Notes: a model not told the origin generated them from the letters alone. 52,238 bases of DNA from Salipiger mucosus DSM 16094 (GCF_000442255.1 NZ_KE557277.1:35983-88220), one strand, 5' to 3'; numbered from the stretch's first letter, positions 15,771 through 25,741 are shown. Numbers and translations are program-made.

Positions 15771-17003
15771 TCATTCCGCCACTCCCGCACGGCGTGCGCC
15801 CGCGCGCACGGTGTCCAGCGCCTCGGGCTGGCCGGCGAAGACGCTCTGGGCCTCGGTCCATATCTCGCCGGCGCGCTCGGTTTCGCCCAGCACACCGAGC
15901 GCGCCGAGCAGGCGCGCCCATTCGTCGGGCGTGCCGCCCTGTTCGGCCAGCCGGCCGGCGAGGCGCTCGACCATGCCCTGCACCATCTGCTGGCGCTGCT
16001 CCGGCGTCATGTCGGAAGCGGCCTCTATATCGCCGGCGGAGGGACCCGGGGCGGCGGGCCGGACCGCTTGCGGAAGCTCGTAGTCGCCGATGCCCGCGCG
16101 ATAGGCCATTTCCTCGATCTGGCCGCGAACCGGGGGCACCCAGGGCGCGTCCGCGGGACTTTCGCGCAGCAGCCGGTCCCAGATCCGGAAGGCGGCATCG
16201 GGGCGGTCGTTCTGGGCCATCATGAGCCCGCGGTAATAGCGCGCGACGCCGTTCGAGGGATCGCGGCGCAGGACCTCGTCGAGCACTTCCTCGGCCTCGG
16301 GCGACACGAAGCCGCCGGCCGCAAGCACCAGCATGTCGGCGAGATCGGCGTAGTCCTTGGTGGTGGCCGCCTCGCCCTTGAGCTCGATCAGGCGGCGCTG
16401 CGCCTCGTGGGCCGCGGCATAGTTGCCGAGCGCCGCCTCGGAGCGGGCGAGCAGCACGTAGCCCTGCAGGTCGTCCGGGCGGTCGGCCACGGCCTCGCGC
16501 AGGCGCTCGACGAGCCGGAGGTAGTCCTCGGGTGCCTCGGGGTTCGGCGCGGGGGGCACGCGGGCCTCGGCATCGTCCTGCGACGGGCGATTCGCCCGCA
16601 GCTCGGCGGCATTGTCGATGCGGTCGGAGAGGGCCAGGTCGCCGTAACCCGGCGCGCCGAGTTGCAGGTAGAGCGCAACCGCGCCGCCCGCGAGCGCGAC
16701 GGCGATCACTGCGGCGGTCAGGCTGCGCGGCCCGCGCCCGGTCTCGGCCGTGGCACTCTCGTGGGCCTTGGCGTCGGCGCTGAGGATGCGGCGGGAGACC
16801 TCGGTGCGCAGGCGCTCGGCCTCTTCCTCGCCGATGACGCCCCGCGCGCGGTCCCGGTCGATCTCCTTGAGCTGATCGCGGTAGACCTGCAGGTCCCAGG
16901 CCTCCGCCGGGCCGTCCTCGCGCCGGGCGCGCAGCAGCGCCAGCACCAGAAGCGCCGTTACCAGCAGCGTGATCGCCGCCGCCACGATCCAGAAGGTCAG
17001 CAT
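15771..17003 (-). CDS. ccmI: cytochrome c maturation protein CcmI
   Basis: A 410-residue protein of the c-type cytochrome assembly (Ccm system I) that holds apocytochrome for haem attachment. It has an N-terminal membrane helix (residues 3-24), a cytoplasmic coiled region (VYRDQLKEIDRDRARGVIGEEEAERLRTE in parts) and a second helix near 95-118. A periplasmic TPR region starts with the family's RLVERLREAVADRPDDLQGY. The ATG at 17003 removes an implausible upstream extension. No other ccm gene is adjacent. It is divergent from the sarcosine oxidase operon. Confidence 0.9.
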   Translation of the reverse strand: MLTFWIVAAAITLLVTALLVLALLRARREDGPAEAWDLQVYRDQLKEIDRDRARGVIGEEEAERLRTEVSRRILSADAKAHESATAETGRGPRSLTAAVIAVALAGGAVALYLQLGAPGYGDLALSDRIDNAAELRANRPSQDDAEARVPPAPNPEAPEDYLRLVERLREAVADRPDDLQGYVLLARSEAALGNYAAAHEAQRRLIELKGEAATTKDYADLADMLVLAAGGFVSPEAEEVLDEVLRRDPSNGVARYYRGLMMAQNDRPDAAFRIWDRLLRESPADAPWVPPVRGQIEEMAYRAGIGDYELPQAVRPAAPGPSAGDIEAASDMTPEQRQQMVQGMVERLAGRLAEQGGTPDEWARLLGALGVLGETERAGEIWTEAQSVFAGQPEALDTVRAGARRAGVAE

Positions 17004-17181
17004 GCTCTCTCCATCCCTTGCCGGGCGAGGTTTACAGGGGCAGGCCACTGGAAAAAAGGACAAACCGGCGCGGCGAATTGGCCATGTCGCAAAGGTGAGC
17101 CGATGTGACGGTTGCGGTCGCGGCAAGGCACGTGCTGTCGTCCATTCATTGTCACGGACACGGCAACCGGATTCGACGCCC

Positions 17182-18426
17182 ATGCAACGCTATTCCGTCT
17201 TCGCAATCGCCCGCGAGGCGGCGCGCCACCACACCGGCTGGCAGCGCGCCTGGCGCGATGCGGCGCCCAAGTCGCGCTACGACGTGGTCATCGTCGGTGC
17301 CGGCGGCCACGGCCTCGCGACCGCTTTCTACCTCGGGCGCAACTTCGGGATCACCAACGTCGCGGTGATCGACAAGGGCTGGCTCGGGGGCGGCAACACC
17401 GGCCGCAACACCACGATCATCCGCTCGAACTACCTGCAGGATTCCTCGGCGGCGATCTACGAGCGCTCTCGCGATCTCTACGAGACGCTCAGCCACGAGC
17501 TGAACTACAACGTGATGTTCAGCCCGCGCGGCGTGATGATGCTGGCCCAGACAGAGCACGAATTGCGCGGCTACCAGCGCACGGCACATGCCAACGCGCT
17601 GCAGGGCGTCGAGACCGAGATCATCGGCCCCGAGCGGGTCAAGCAGCTCTGCCCGATCATGAACATCGACGGGCCGCGGTACCCGGTGCTGGGCGCGCTG
17701 TGGCAGCCGCGAGCGGGCACCGCGCGGCACGATGCGGTGGCCTGGGGGTATGCGCGGGCCTGCTCGGACATGGGCATGGACATCATCCAGAACTGCGAGG
17801 TGACGGGCATCCGCTCCGAGGGCGGGCGCGTCAGCGGCGTCTCGACCACGAAGGGCGAGATCGCCTGCGACAAGCTGGGCATGGTGGTCGCGGGCCATTC
17901 CGGCGTTCTGGCAGAGATGGCGGGCTTTCGCCTGCCGATCGAGAGCGTGGCTCTGCAGGCACTGGTCAGCGAGCCGATCAAGCCCTGCATGGACGTCGTC
18001 GTCATGGCCAATACGGTGCACGGCTACCTGTCGCAGTCCGACAAGGGCGAGATGGTCATCGGCGGCGGCACCGACGGCTTCGTCAACTACACCCAGCGCG
18101 GCAGTTTCCACCACGTCGAGGAGACCGTGCGCGCCCTGGTCGAGACCTTCCCGATGCTTTCGCGGCTCAAGATGCTGCGCCAGTGGGGCGGGATCGTGGA
18201 CATCACCGGCGACCGCTCGCCCGTGCTGTCGAAGACGCCGCTCGAGGGTTGTTTCATCAACGCGGGCTGGGGCACCGGTGGCTTCAAGGCCATCCCCGGC
18301 TCGGGCTGGGGCTTTGCCGAGCTGATGGCCCGGGGCCATTCGCCGCTGTGCGACGAGTTCGGGCTCGAGCGGTTCCGCGAGGGCCGGTTCATCGACGAGA
18401 GCGTCGCCGCCGGGGTGGCGCACTGA
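17182..18426 (+). CDS. soxB: sarcosine oxidase subunit beta
   Basis: The 414-residue catalytic flavin subunit of heterotetrameric sarcosine oxidase, which demethylates sarcosine to glycine. The FAD motif VVIVGAGGHGLATAFYLG is at residues 35-52. His183 in AGTARHDAV matches the residue that binds FMN covalently in characterised enzymes. WGGIVDITGDRSPVL and GWGTGGFKAIPGSG near the C terminus are family hallmarks. The ATG at 17182 opens the conserved MQRYSVFAIAREA start. It is the first gene of a beta-delta-alpha-gamma set, interrupted only by a small membrane-protein gene. Confidence 0.96.
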   Translation: MQRYSVFAIAREAARHHTGWQRAWRDAAPKSRYDVVIVGAGGHGLATAFYLGRNFGITNVAVIDKGWLGGGNTGRNTTIIRSNYLQDSSAAIYERSRDLYETLSHELNYNVMFSPRGVMMLAQTEHELRGYQRTAHANALQGVETEIIGPERVKQLCPIMNIDGPRYPVLGALWQPRAGTARHDAVAWGYARACSDMGMDIIQNCEVTGIRSEGGRVSGVSTTKGEIACDKLGMVVAGHSGVLAEMAGFRLPIESVALQALVSEPIKPCMDVVVMANTVHGYLSQSDKGEMVIGGGTDGFVNYTQRGSFHHVEETVRALVETFPMLSRLKMLRQWGGIVDITGDRSPVLSKTPLEGCFINAGWGTGGFKAIPGSGWGFAELMARGHSPLCDEFGLERFREGRFIDESVAAGVAH

Positions 18427-18538
18427 TGCCGGCGCGTCCTGACGAAGCCGGGCGCTCGTGTCCCGGGCAAGTCGCATGGAACCGGACTGCGTGGTGCCGC
18501 GTTAACCGTATCTACGGAAACGACGCGGGATACGCCTT

Positions 18539-18796
18539 TTGGCCGATCACACCGACAGCCAGCCAGAGACCAGACGACAGGCGCGCACCACCCGGAGCGG
18601 TGGTAACACGCTGCTTGCCTTCGTCCTCGGCATGCTGGTCATTGTCGTGGCGGGCGGTGCCTTTGTCGCGTTCGGCGATGAAACGCTCTGGACCACGGGC
18701 GGTGACATCGGCGCTTCCGTCGGCGGCGGGACCGAGGCCGGCCAGGCTCTCGGAGAGGCGGCCCACGCGCTCGAGGCACTCGACACCGGCAACTGA
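18539..18796 (+). CDS. small single-pass membrane protein, hypothetical
   Basis: An 85-residue protein with a polar N-terminal arm, one strong membrane helix (LLAFVLGMLVIVVAGGAFVAF, about residues 25-45 in parts) and a Gly/Ala-rich C-terminal tail. Comparable small proteins with a polar arm, one helix and an acidic/Ala-rich tail occur in roseobacters. The only suitable start is a TTG at 18539 with a weak upstream GGGA. It sits between soxB and soxD, but its composition gives no link to sarcosine oxidation. Confidence 0.6.
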   Translation: MADHTDSQPETRRQARTTRSGGNTLLAFVLGMLVIVVAGGAFVAFGDETLWTTGGDIGASVGGGTEAGQALGEAAHALEALDTGN

Positions 18797-18931
18797 GCAT
18801 TGCGACACCGCACGGGCGGCTGGCCGGACACGTTCGTCGTGCGCGATCGTGTCGCGATCTTCGGCGGCCATTGGCCCGACCGTCGCCCGGCACGCTCTTC
18901 CCCATTTCGACCTCTACCAAGGAGCGGCCGG

Positions 18932-19270
18932 ATGCTGATCCTCACCTGTCCCTGCTGCGGCATCGCGGCAGACGAAACCGAGCTGTCTCCGGGCGGCGAG
19001 GCGCACCTGACGCGCCACGGCCCCGGCAGCGGGGACACCGATTTCGAGGACTACCTCTTCAACCGCGAGAATGCGCGCGGCGTCCATTTCGAGCGCTGGC
19101 GCCATGCCCACGGCTGCGGCAAGTGGTTCCTCGCGGCGCGCGATACCGTGACGATGCAGGTCTTCGGAACCTATCCGGCGCAGACCACCGAGCCACCGCA
19201 GGAGATCCGCGACCGGATCACCAAGGCGCGGCCCGGCTGGCGCTGGCGCGACTTCGGAGCGGCGGAATGA
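18932..19270 (+). CDS. soxD: sarcosine oxidase subunit delta
   Basis: The 112-residue zinc-binding delta subunit. The zinc ligands are visible as CPCCG near the N terminus and HAHGCGKWF in the middle. VFGTYPAQ and RPGWRWRDF are also typical of the family. The start follows AAGGAGCGGCCGG. It is located between soxB and soxA as expected. Confidence 0.93.
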   Translation: MLILTCPCCGIAADETELSPGGEAHLTRHGPGSGDTDFEDYLFNRENARGVHFERWRHAHGCGKWFLAARDTVTMQVFGTYPAQTTEPPQEIRDRITKARPGWRWRDFGAAE

Positions 19271-19340
19271 GGCGCGCGCAGGCGCGTCGGCCGGCAGGCA
19301 CCGGCAGGCAACGGGGCTGCAGGAACGAAAGGGTCTCGAC

Positions 19341-22300
19341 ATGAGCAGACGGCTGCCCGAGGGCGGGCGCTTTACCGACCGCTCGCAGCGGATCGGCTTC
19401 ACCTTCAACGGCCGGTCTTTCCAGGGCTTTGCCGGTGACACGCTGGCCTCGGCCCTGCTTGGGTCGAACCAGGTGCTGATGGGGCGCAGCTTCAAGTATC
19501 ACCGGCCGCGCGGCGTGGTCGCCAGCGGCGTCGAAGAGCCCAACGCGCTTGTCGGTCTCGGCAGCGGCGACAGGTTCGAGCCCGACCAGCGCGCCACCAC
19601 GACCGAGATCTTCCCGGGGCTCGAGGCCACCAGCCAGAACCACTGGCCGAGCCTGGAGCGCGACGTGGGCGCGATCAACGACAAGCTGGCACGTTTCCTG
19701 CCGGCGGGCTTCTACTACAAGACCTTCCTCGCGCCGGTCTCCTTCTGGAAACACGTATACGAGCCTTTCATCCGGCGCTCGGCAGGTCTGGGCAAGGCGC
19801 CCGACGCCGAGGCGCGGGACCCCGACACCTACGAGCATTTCAACGTCACGACCGACGTGCTGGTCGTGGGGGGTGGCGTGGCCGGGCTGCAGGCCGCGAA
19901 GGCGGCGGCGGACTCGGGCGCGCAGGTGCTGCTGATGGAGCAGACTGCCCACTGGGGTGGCCGGGCGCCGGTCGATGGCGGCACGATCGAGGGTCTCGAC
20001 CCCGAGGCGTGGGTTTCGCGCACCGTCGCGGCACTCGAGGCGATGCCCAACGTGCGCCTGCGCCTGCGCTGCATGGGCGCGGGCATCTACGATCATGGCT
20101 ATGCCCTGGGCTACGAGCGCGTCGGCGACCATCGGCCCGAGGCCGACGGACCGCGGCACCGGCTCTGGCGGATCCGCGCGGGCCACATCGTCAGCGCCAC
20201 CGGCGCGCTGGAGCGGCCGCTCAGCTTCGCGGGCAACGACCTGCCGGGCGTGATGCTGGCCTCGGCGGTGCGCGACTACGTCGTGAACTGGGGCGTGGCG
20301 CCCGGGGATCGCACGGTCGTCGTTACCAACAACGACGATGCCTACCGCACGGCCATCGCGCTCAAGAAGGCCGGGCTCAAGGTGCCGGCCGTGCTCGACG
20401 CGCGCCAGCATGGCGGCGGCGCGCTGATGCAGGAGGCCCGCGAACTGGGCATCCGGGTGGAGCAGGGCTGGGCCGTGGCCAAGGTCAAGGGCGGCGCCAG
20501 CGTCACCGGCGTGGCGGCCTGCCTGCAGATCGGGTCCGGCGTGGTGATGGAGGAGATCGCCTGCGACGCGGTGGCGATGTCCGGTGGCTGGTCGCCGGTC
20601 GTGCATCTGTGGTCGCACTGCGGCGGCAAGCTGCGCTGGGACGCCGAAGGCGCCTTCTTCCGCCCCGATCCGGCGCGTCCGGCAACCGGGGCTGACGGGC
20701 AGCCCATGATCTCGGCCGCCGGCGCGGCCAACGGCTTTGGCGGTCTCAAGGATGCGCTGGAAGATGCTGATCGCGCCGGGAAATTCGCCTGTCAGCGCGC
20801 GGGCTTCAAGCCCGCCGAGGGCGGCGTGCCCCAGGCCGACTTGCCGGCGGAAGCACCGCTTGCGCCGGTCTGGCTGATGCCCGCGGGCGCGGGCCCCGAG
20901 CTGCGGATGAAGGCATGGCTCGACTACCAGAACGACGTCAAGGTGAGCGACGTCCAGCTTGCCGCGCGCGAGGGCTACCAGAGCGTCGAACACGCCAAGC
21001 GCTACACCACGCTCGGCATGGCGACGGATCAGGGGAAACTCAGCAACATCAATGGCCTGGCCATCCTTTCTGATGCGCTGGATCAGCCGATCCCGCAGAC
21101 CGGCACCACGACCTTCCGGCCGCCCTACACACCGATCAGCTTCGGAGCCATTTCCGGCGAGGCCAAGGGCAGCCTGTTCCAGCCGCTGCGCCGCACGCCG
21201 ATGCACGCCTGGCACGAGGGCAACGGCGCCAGCTGGGAGCCGGTCGGCCACTGGCGGCGGCCCTACACCTACACGCAGCCGGGCGAGGACAAGCACCAGG
21301 CCGTCGTTCGCGAGATCAACGCCACGCGCGAAAGCCTTGGAATCCTTGACGCATCCACGCTCGGCAAGATCCTCGTCAAGGGGCCGGACGCGGGCCGCTT
21401 CCTCGACATGCTCTACACCAACATGATGTCGTCGCTGAAGGTCGGGCGCTGCCGCTACGGGCTGATGTGCAACGAGAACGGCTTTCTCATCGACGACGGC
21501 GTGGTGGTCAGGCTCTCGGAGGACAGCTTCCTGTGCCACACCACGACCGGCGGCGCCGACAGCATCCATGCCCACATGGAAGACTGGCTTCAGTGCGAGT
21601 GGTGGGACTGGAAGGTCTGGACCGCCAACCTGACCGAGCAATACGCCCAGATCGCCGTGGTCGGGCCCAACGCGCGCAACCTGCTCGAGACGCTGGGCGG
21701 GCTCGACCTCTCGAAGGAGGCGCTGCCCTTCATGGGCTGGACCGAGGGCACGCTGGGCGGCTTCCCGGTGCGGGTTTACCGCATCTCCTTCTCGGGCGAG
21801 CTCAGCTTCGAGATCGCGGTGCCGGCCAACCGGGGACGGGAGCTCTGGGACGCGCTGATCGATGCCGGGCGCGATTTCGGGATCACGCCCTACGGCACCG
21901 AGGCGCTGCACGTGATGCGGGCCGAGAAGGGCTTCATCATGATCGGCGATGAAAGCGACGGCTCGGTGATCCCGCAGGACCTGGGCCTCGACTGGGCGAT
22001 CTCGAAGAAGAAGGACGACTACCTCGGCAAGCGCGCGCAGCAGCGATCGAACATGCGCAGCCCCGAGCGCTGGAAGCTGGTCGGGCTGGAAACGCTGGAC
22101 GGCTCCGTGCTGCCCGACGGTGCCTACGCCCTGGCCGAGGGCCAGACCGCCAACCACCAGCACGCCACGCAGGGCCGCGTGACCTCGACCTACCACTCTC
22201 CCACGCTGGGGCGGGGCATCGCCATGGGCCTCGTGCTGCATGGGCCCGACCGCATGGGCGAGGTGCTTGAGTTCACCGCCGAGGGCTTCGACCCGCACGG

Positions 22301-22380
22301 CTCGGACGTCGCGGCCGTCAAGGCGCGGATCGTGACGCCCGTTCTTTTTCGACCCCGAGGGGGAAAAGCAGAATGTCTGA
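19341..22380 (+). CDS. soxA: sarcosine oxidase subunit alpha, with a one-base frameshift at its 3' end
   Basis: The large subunit binds NAD+, FMN and tetrahydrofolate and forms 5,10-methylene-THF. The N-terminal region (NGRSFQGFAGDTLASALL) is followed by a Rossmann motif VLVVGGGVAGLQAAKAA (about 172-188). The C-terminal GcvT-like folate domain covers roughly 600-1000, with GYGTEALHVMRAEKGF-like residues. The uninterrupted frame runs on to 22397 and ends in an unlikely tail. Removing one T near 22342-22343 restores a family-like end (VFFDPEGEKQNV) stopping at 22380. The end coordinate given is the corrected one. The shift affects only the last dozen residues, so the enzyme is probably functional. 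Confidence 0.93.
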
Positions 22381-22948
22381 GATCATCGCCCCCCTGAACG
22401 GCGCCGCCTTCGACGGCCTGCTGCGCGTCGACGCGCTGGGTCCGCAGGGCCAGATCACGCTGCGCGGCGATTTCGCCGCGCCCGCCTTCCGCGACGTCGT
22501 CACGGAGGTCGCGGGCACCGCCTTTCCCGAGGCGCGCCGCGTCGAGGCGGCGGGCGACCGCGCGCTCCTGTGGATGTCGCCGGACGAGCTGATGCTGCTG
22601 CTGCCCTACGAGGCGGCGACCACCACCGCAGCCGACCTCGCGCAGCGCCTGTCGGGCGAGCATGCGCTGGCCGTCGATGTCTCGGACGCCCGCGCGCATT
22701 TCCGGCTGCGGGGCGCGCCGCTGCGCGATGTGCTGGCCAAGATCACGCCCGCCGATGTCTCGCCCGCGGCGCTGCCCGAGGGTGAATTGCGGCGGACGCG
22801 TCTGGCGCAGATTGCCGCCGCGGTCTGGCTTACGGGACCGCAGGAGGCGCGGCTCTTCTGCTTCCGCTCGGTGGCGCAATACGCCTTCGACCTGTTGAGC
22901 ACGGCGGCGGCACCGGGCAGCGAAGTGGGGTATTTCGACGGCCGCTGA
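22373..22948 (+). CDS. soxG: sarcosine oxidase subunit gamma
   Basis: The 191-residue gamma subunit, which helps position the folate-binding half of the complex. Family features are RALLWMSPDELMLLLPYE in the middle and VSDARAHFRLRGAPLRDVLAK, TPADVSPAALP and FRSVAQYAFDLL near the end. Its ATG overlaps the (frame-corrected) soxA stop by eight bases, and it is the last gene of the sox operon. No folate genes (glyA, purU, folD) follow in this window. Confidence 0.92.
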   Translation: MSEIIAPLNGAAFDGLLRVDALGPQGQITLRGDFAAPAFRDVVTEVAGTAFPEARRVEAAGDRALLWMSPDELMLLLPYEAATTTAADLAQRLSGEHALAVDVSDARAHFRLRGAPLRDVLAKITPADVSPAALPEGELRRTRLAQIAAAVWLTGPQEARLFCFRSVAQYAFDLLSTAAAPGSEVGYFDGR

Positions 22949-22984
22949 GGCGCGGCGCGCGGTGCCCGAATACCGACGCGGCGC

Positions 22985-23012
22985 TTGACCTCGCGCCGCG
23001 CAGGTCTAGGAA
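22985..23012 (+). promoter_or_regulatory. candidate sigma-70 promoter of sodB
   Basis: TTGACC and TAGGAA are separated by 16 bases, ending about 40 bases before the sodB start. This is the best match to a vegetative promoter in the soxG-sodB gap. Confidence 0.4.
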
Positions 23013-23050
23013 TGCAGTGCAACGCCACTCAGAACAGAGAGGACTTCTTC

Positions 23051-23650
23051 ATGGCTTTCGAACTCCCCGATCTTCCCTACGCGCACGATGCGCTCGCCTC
23101 CAAGGGCATGTCCAAGGAGACGCTGGAGTACCACCACGACATCCACCACAACACCTACGTCACCACGCTGAACAAGCTGATCGACGGCACCGAGTGGGCG
23201 GACAAGTCGCTGGAAGAGATCATCAAGGGCACCTACGACTCGGGCGCCGTTGCGCAGTCGGGCCTCTTCAACAATGCCTCGCAGCACTGGAACCACACCC
23301 AGTTCTGGGAAATGATGGGCCCGGGCGACAACAGCGTGCCCGGTGCGCTTGAAAAGGCCATCGTCGAGGCCTTCGGCTCCTTCGACAAGTTCAAGGAAGA
23401 CTTCGCCGCCGCAGGCGCAGGCCAGTTCGGTTCGGGCTGGGCATGGCTCGTCAAGGACACCGACGGCAGCCTCAAGGTCACCAAGACCGAGAACGGCGTG
23501 AACCCGGTGTGCTTCGGCCAGACCGCGCTGCTGGGCTGCGACGTGTGGGAGCACTCCTACTACATCGACTTCCGCAACAAGCGCCCGGCCTACCTGTCGA
23601 ACTTCCTCGACAACCTGGTGAACTGGGAAAACGTCGCCTCGCGCATGTGA
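23051..23650 (+). CDS. sodB: superoxide dismutase [Fe/Mn]
   Basis: A 199-residue cytoplasmic Fe- or Mn-dependent superoxide dismutase. Metal ligands are His28 (YHHDIHHNTYV), His82 (WNHTQFW), Asp164 and His168 (CDVWEHSYYIDF). The residue pattern AGAGQFGSGWAWLV around Gln125 is more like the iron type. It has its own candidate promoter and a strong terminator, so it is a single-gene unit separate from the sox operon. Confidence 0.95.
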   Translation: MAFELPDLPYAHDALASKGMSKETLEYHHDIHHNTYVTTLNKLIDGTEWADKSLEEIIKGTYDSGAVAQSGLFNNASQHWNHTQFWEMMGPGDNSVPGALEKAIVEAFGSFDKFKEDFAAAGAGQFGSGWAWLVKDTDGSLKVTKTENGVNPVCFGQTALLGCDVWEHSYYIDFRNKRPAYLSNFLDNLVNWENVASRM

Positions 23651-23683
23651 TCCCGCGCCGGATGGCGATGAGTTTCGAGGCAG

Positions 23684-23718
23684 GGGCCGGGCAATTTGCC
23701 CGGCCCTTCGCTTTTTCC
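23684..23718 (+). terminator. rho-independent terminator after sodB
   Basis: A perfect 10-bp stem (GGGCCGGGCA / TGCCCGGCCC) with an ATT loop, followed by TTCGCTTTTT. It lies 34 bases after the sodB stop. Confidence 0.85.
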
Positions 23719-23845
23719 GGGGCGCGATCACGAACGTGAAAGGGTGGCGAGGGCTCGGCTCTGGATGCCTGCGGGCGGGCGGGCTAGAGAGGTCGGGTCG
23801 GCTCCGGCCGGCGTCTTGCGTTCCGAGTGACGGGCAGGCCATGCG

Positions 23846-24907
23846 ATGACGATCCCCTTGCGTTCCGACAGAGCGAACGGCCACACCGACCGTGCCGGCC
23901 CCCGGGTCCTCCAGCGAGCCCTTCGGCTCCTCGGGTTGGTTTCGCAGCGCCTCGCGGGCGCGCTGACCCTGCTGATCCTCGTTCTGCTGGCCGGCGGGCT
24001 CCTCAGCCACTTGGTCGGTCGCGAGCAAGTCGAACCCATCGTCGTGCTGGCGCGGCTGGTCGAGGGCGCACGGCCGCACATGCTGGTCGTCGCGGCGCTG
24101 CTGGCGCTCGCGCTGCCGCTGCTTGGCGCCTGGCGCAGCGGCGTGCTGGCGATCCTCGTGGCGCTGGCGGGGCTCGGCCTTCTCGCGCGCGATTACCGCG
24201 CGGGCGCGGCACCCGTGGGGCAGCAAACGGACCTGACCGTCCTGTGGTTCAACCTTCTGGAGCAGAACCCGGTCGATCCCGAACGGCTGGAGGCGGCCTT
24301 TCGCGACAGCGGCGCCGACGTGATCGCCCTGACCGAGGCCGGCCCGGCGCTTCCGGCCGCCGAGGCGCTCTCGGATCACTATCCCTACCGACTGGGTTGC
24401 ATCGAGGACACGCATTGCGGGCAGCTGATCCTCTCGCGCCACCCCCTGACACCGATTTCGGACCGGGATTTCCGCCTGCGGGCCCGGCACCGGCTCATCG
24501 ACGCGCATGTCGATCTGCCCGGCGGCCAGACGGTGCGCCTGCTCTCGACGCATCTGTTCAAGCCCTGGTACCTCGTGATCAGCCACGCGGAGCACAAGCT
24601 CCTGCACGAGGCGCTGCGCGAGCGCGAGGACATGCCGACGCTGGTGACTGGCGATTTCAACTCCACGCCCTGGAGCCGCGACATGCTGAGCCTCGAACGC
24701 CGCCGCGAGTTGCGGCACGCACCGGCGCCGGTCTCGACCTGGCCGGTGGGGGCAGGGGACTTCGGCGCGCAGATCGACCACGTGTTGCTGCGCGGCGGGC
24801 CGGGATTCGTCTCGCTCGCGCCCTGGGGAGAGGGGCTCGGCTCGAACCACCGCGGGCTGCTCGCCCGCATCGACCTGGACCCGGACGAAGCCTCCTCACA
24901 GCCGTGA
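23846..24907 (+). CDS. endonuclease/exonuclease/phosphatase-family membrane protein
   Basis: 353 residues. About three membrane helices lie in residues 37-110, followed by an extracytoplasmic EEP-fold domain (about 125-345). Active-site elements are present: LTEAGP carries the metal Glu, STHLFKP the catalytic His, TGDFNSTPWS the Asp-Asn pair, and the final SNHRGL the catalytic His. The layout resembles VanJ-like proteins that dephosphorylate lipid-linked pyrophosphates. Substrate and role are unknown. The neighbours give no clear clue. Confidence 0.82.
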   Translation: MTIPLRSDRANGHTDRAGPRVLQRALRLLGLVSQRLAGALTLLILVLLAGGLLSHLVGREQVEPIVVLARLVEGARPHMLVVAALLALALPLLGAWRSGVLAILVALAGLGLLARDYRAGAAPVGQQTDLTVLWFNLLEQNPVDPERLEAAFRDSGADVIALTEAGPALPAAEALSDHYPYRLGCIEDTHCGQLILSRHPLTPISDRDFRLRARHRLIDAHVDLPGGQTVRLLSTHLFKPWYLVISHAEHKLLHEALREREDMPTLVTGDFNSTPWSRDMLSLERRRELRHAPAPVSTWPVGAGDFGAQIDHVLLRGGPGFVSLAPWGEGLGSNHRGLLARIDLDPDEASSQP

Positions 24908-24982
24908 ACGCCTGCGCGTCAACCGGGCGGAACCGGGGCCTTGTGCCGCTCGTTGAGGGGCACAAGACGAAAGGAGAGCCTC

Positions 24983-25213
24983 ATGGCAGAGCGCGCAAGA
25001 TCCAAGGACGGGCACCGCGAGACCGAAGAGATCCTCGGCGAAAAGCCCGAGAACCTGACGGACGAACCCGACGCGCATGGCCGCGCCGGCGGCAACCTTC
25101 AGCGCAAGGTCGGCACCCGCGACGAGGAAAAGGCCGTTGACGAGACCTCGGCAGGCACGACCCGCCCGCTTGGCAAGGATCAGGACGGCAGCGGCGACAA
25201 GGAGAAGGTGTGA
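24983..25213 (+). CDS. small hydrophilic hypothetical protein
   Basis: 76 residues, rich in Lys, Glu, Asp and Gly with no hydrophobic core, so probably disordered (for example REEILGEKPENLTDEPD-like and KVGTRDEEKAVDETSAG stretches). A strong GGAGAG precedes the ATG. The stop overlaps the next gene's start by four bases, which ties it to the baeRF-type protein. I do not recognise a family. Its composition resembles stress-related hydrophilins, but that is only an impression. Confidence 0.7.
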   Translation: MAERARSKDGHRETEEILGEKPENLTDEPDAHGRAGGNLQRKVGTRDEEKAVDETSAGTTRPLGKDQDGSGDKEKV

Positions 25214-25668
25214 TGACCGAACTCACCAACGGCACCTGGGTGCTGATCGCGGACGGCGAGAAGGCGCTCTTTCTGCGCAACGACCTGGACGAGACGAACC
25301 CTGATCTGAACGTCGTCCGCATCGAGGAGCAGGAGAACCCGTCGGACTACGATCAGTCGGCGAACCGCCCCGGCCGCATGCGGGACACCGGCATCGGGCA
25401 GGCCTCGGCGATGGACGATACCGACTGGCACGAGCTGGCCAAGGAGCGTTTCGCCGACGAGATGGCCGAGATCCTCTACAAGCTTGCGCACAAGAACGCC
25501 TTCAAGCGCATCGTGCTGGTTGCCCCGCCGAAGGTGCTGGGTGAGATGCGCAGCAAGCTGCACAAGGAAGTCAGCTCGCGCGTCGTGGCAGAGGTCGACA
25601 AGACCTTGACCAACCATCCGCTCGACAAGGTCGAACAGCTCCTGCGGGACGAGCTCAGCCCCGCCTGA
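25213..25668 (+). CDS. host attachment (baeRF12-like) protein
   Basis: 151 residues, matching the Rhizobium 'host attachment protein' family, which is related to the archaeo-eukaryotic release factor fold. Recognisable parts are TWVLIADGEKALFLRN at the start, FADEMAEILYKLAHKNAFKRIVLVAPPKVLGEMR in the middle and EVDKTLTNHPLDKVEQLL near the end. The name is historical and the biochemical role unknown; a ribosome-linked role is suspected from the fold. It overlaps the small hydrophilic gene upstream (ATGA) and follows AAGGAGAAGGTG. Confidence 0.85.
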   Translation: MTELTNGTWVLIADGEKALFLRNDLDETNPDLNVVRIEEQENPSDYDQSANRPGRMRDTGIGQASAMDDTDWHELAKERFADEMAEILYKLAHKNAFKRIVLVAPPKVLGEMRSKLHKEVSSRVVAEVDKTLTNHPLDKVEQLLRDELSPA

Positions 25669-25741
25669 GCCGGACCGGCCGCGACCTGCTTGCCGCCCGC
25701 CCGCGCGGGCGGTAAGCCTTCGTGGGAAAGGATGTCCCGCG

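Noticed and set aside
19218-22298. 1026-codon open frame on the minus strand
   Set aside because: It is the antisense of soxA; His/Arg/Ala-rich with no domain, and the plus strand encodes a clear sarcosine oxidase subunit.
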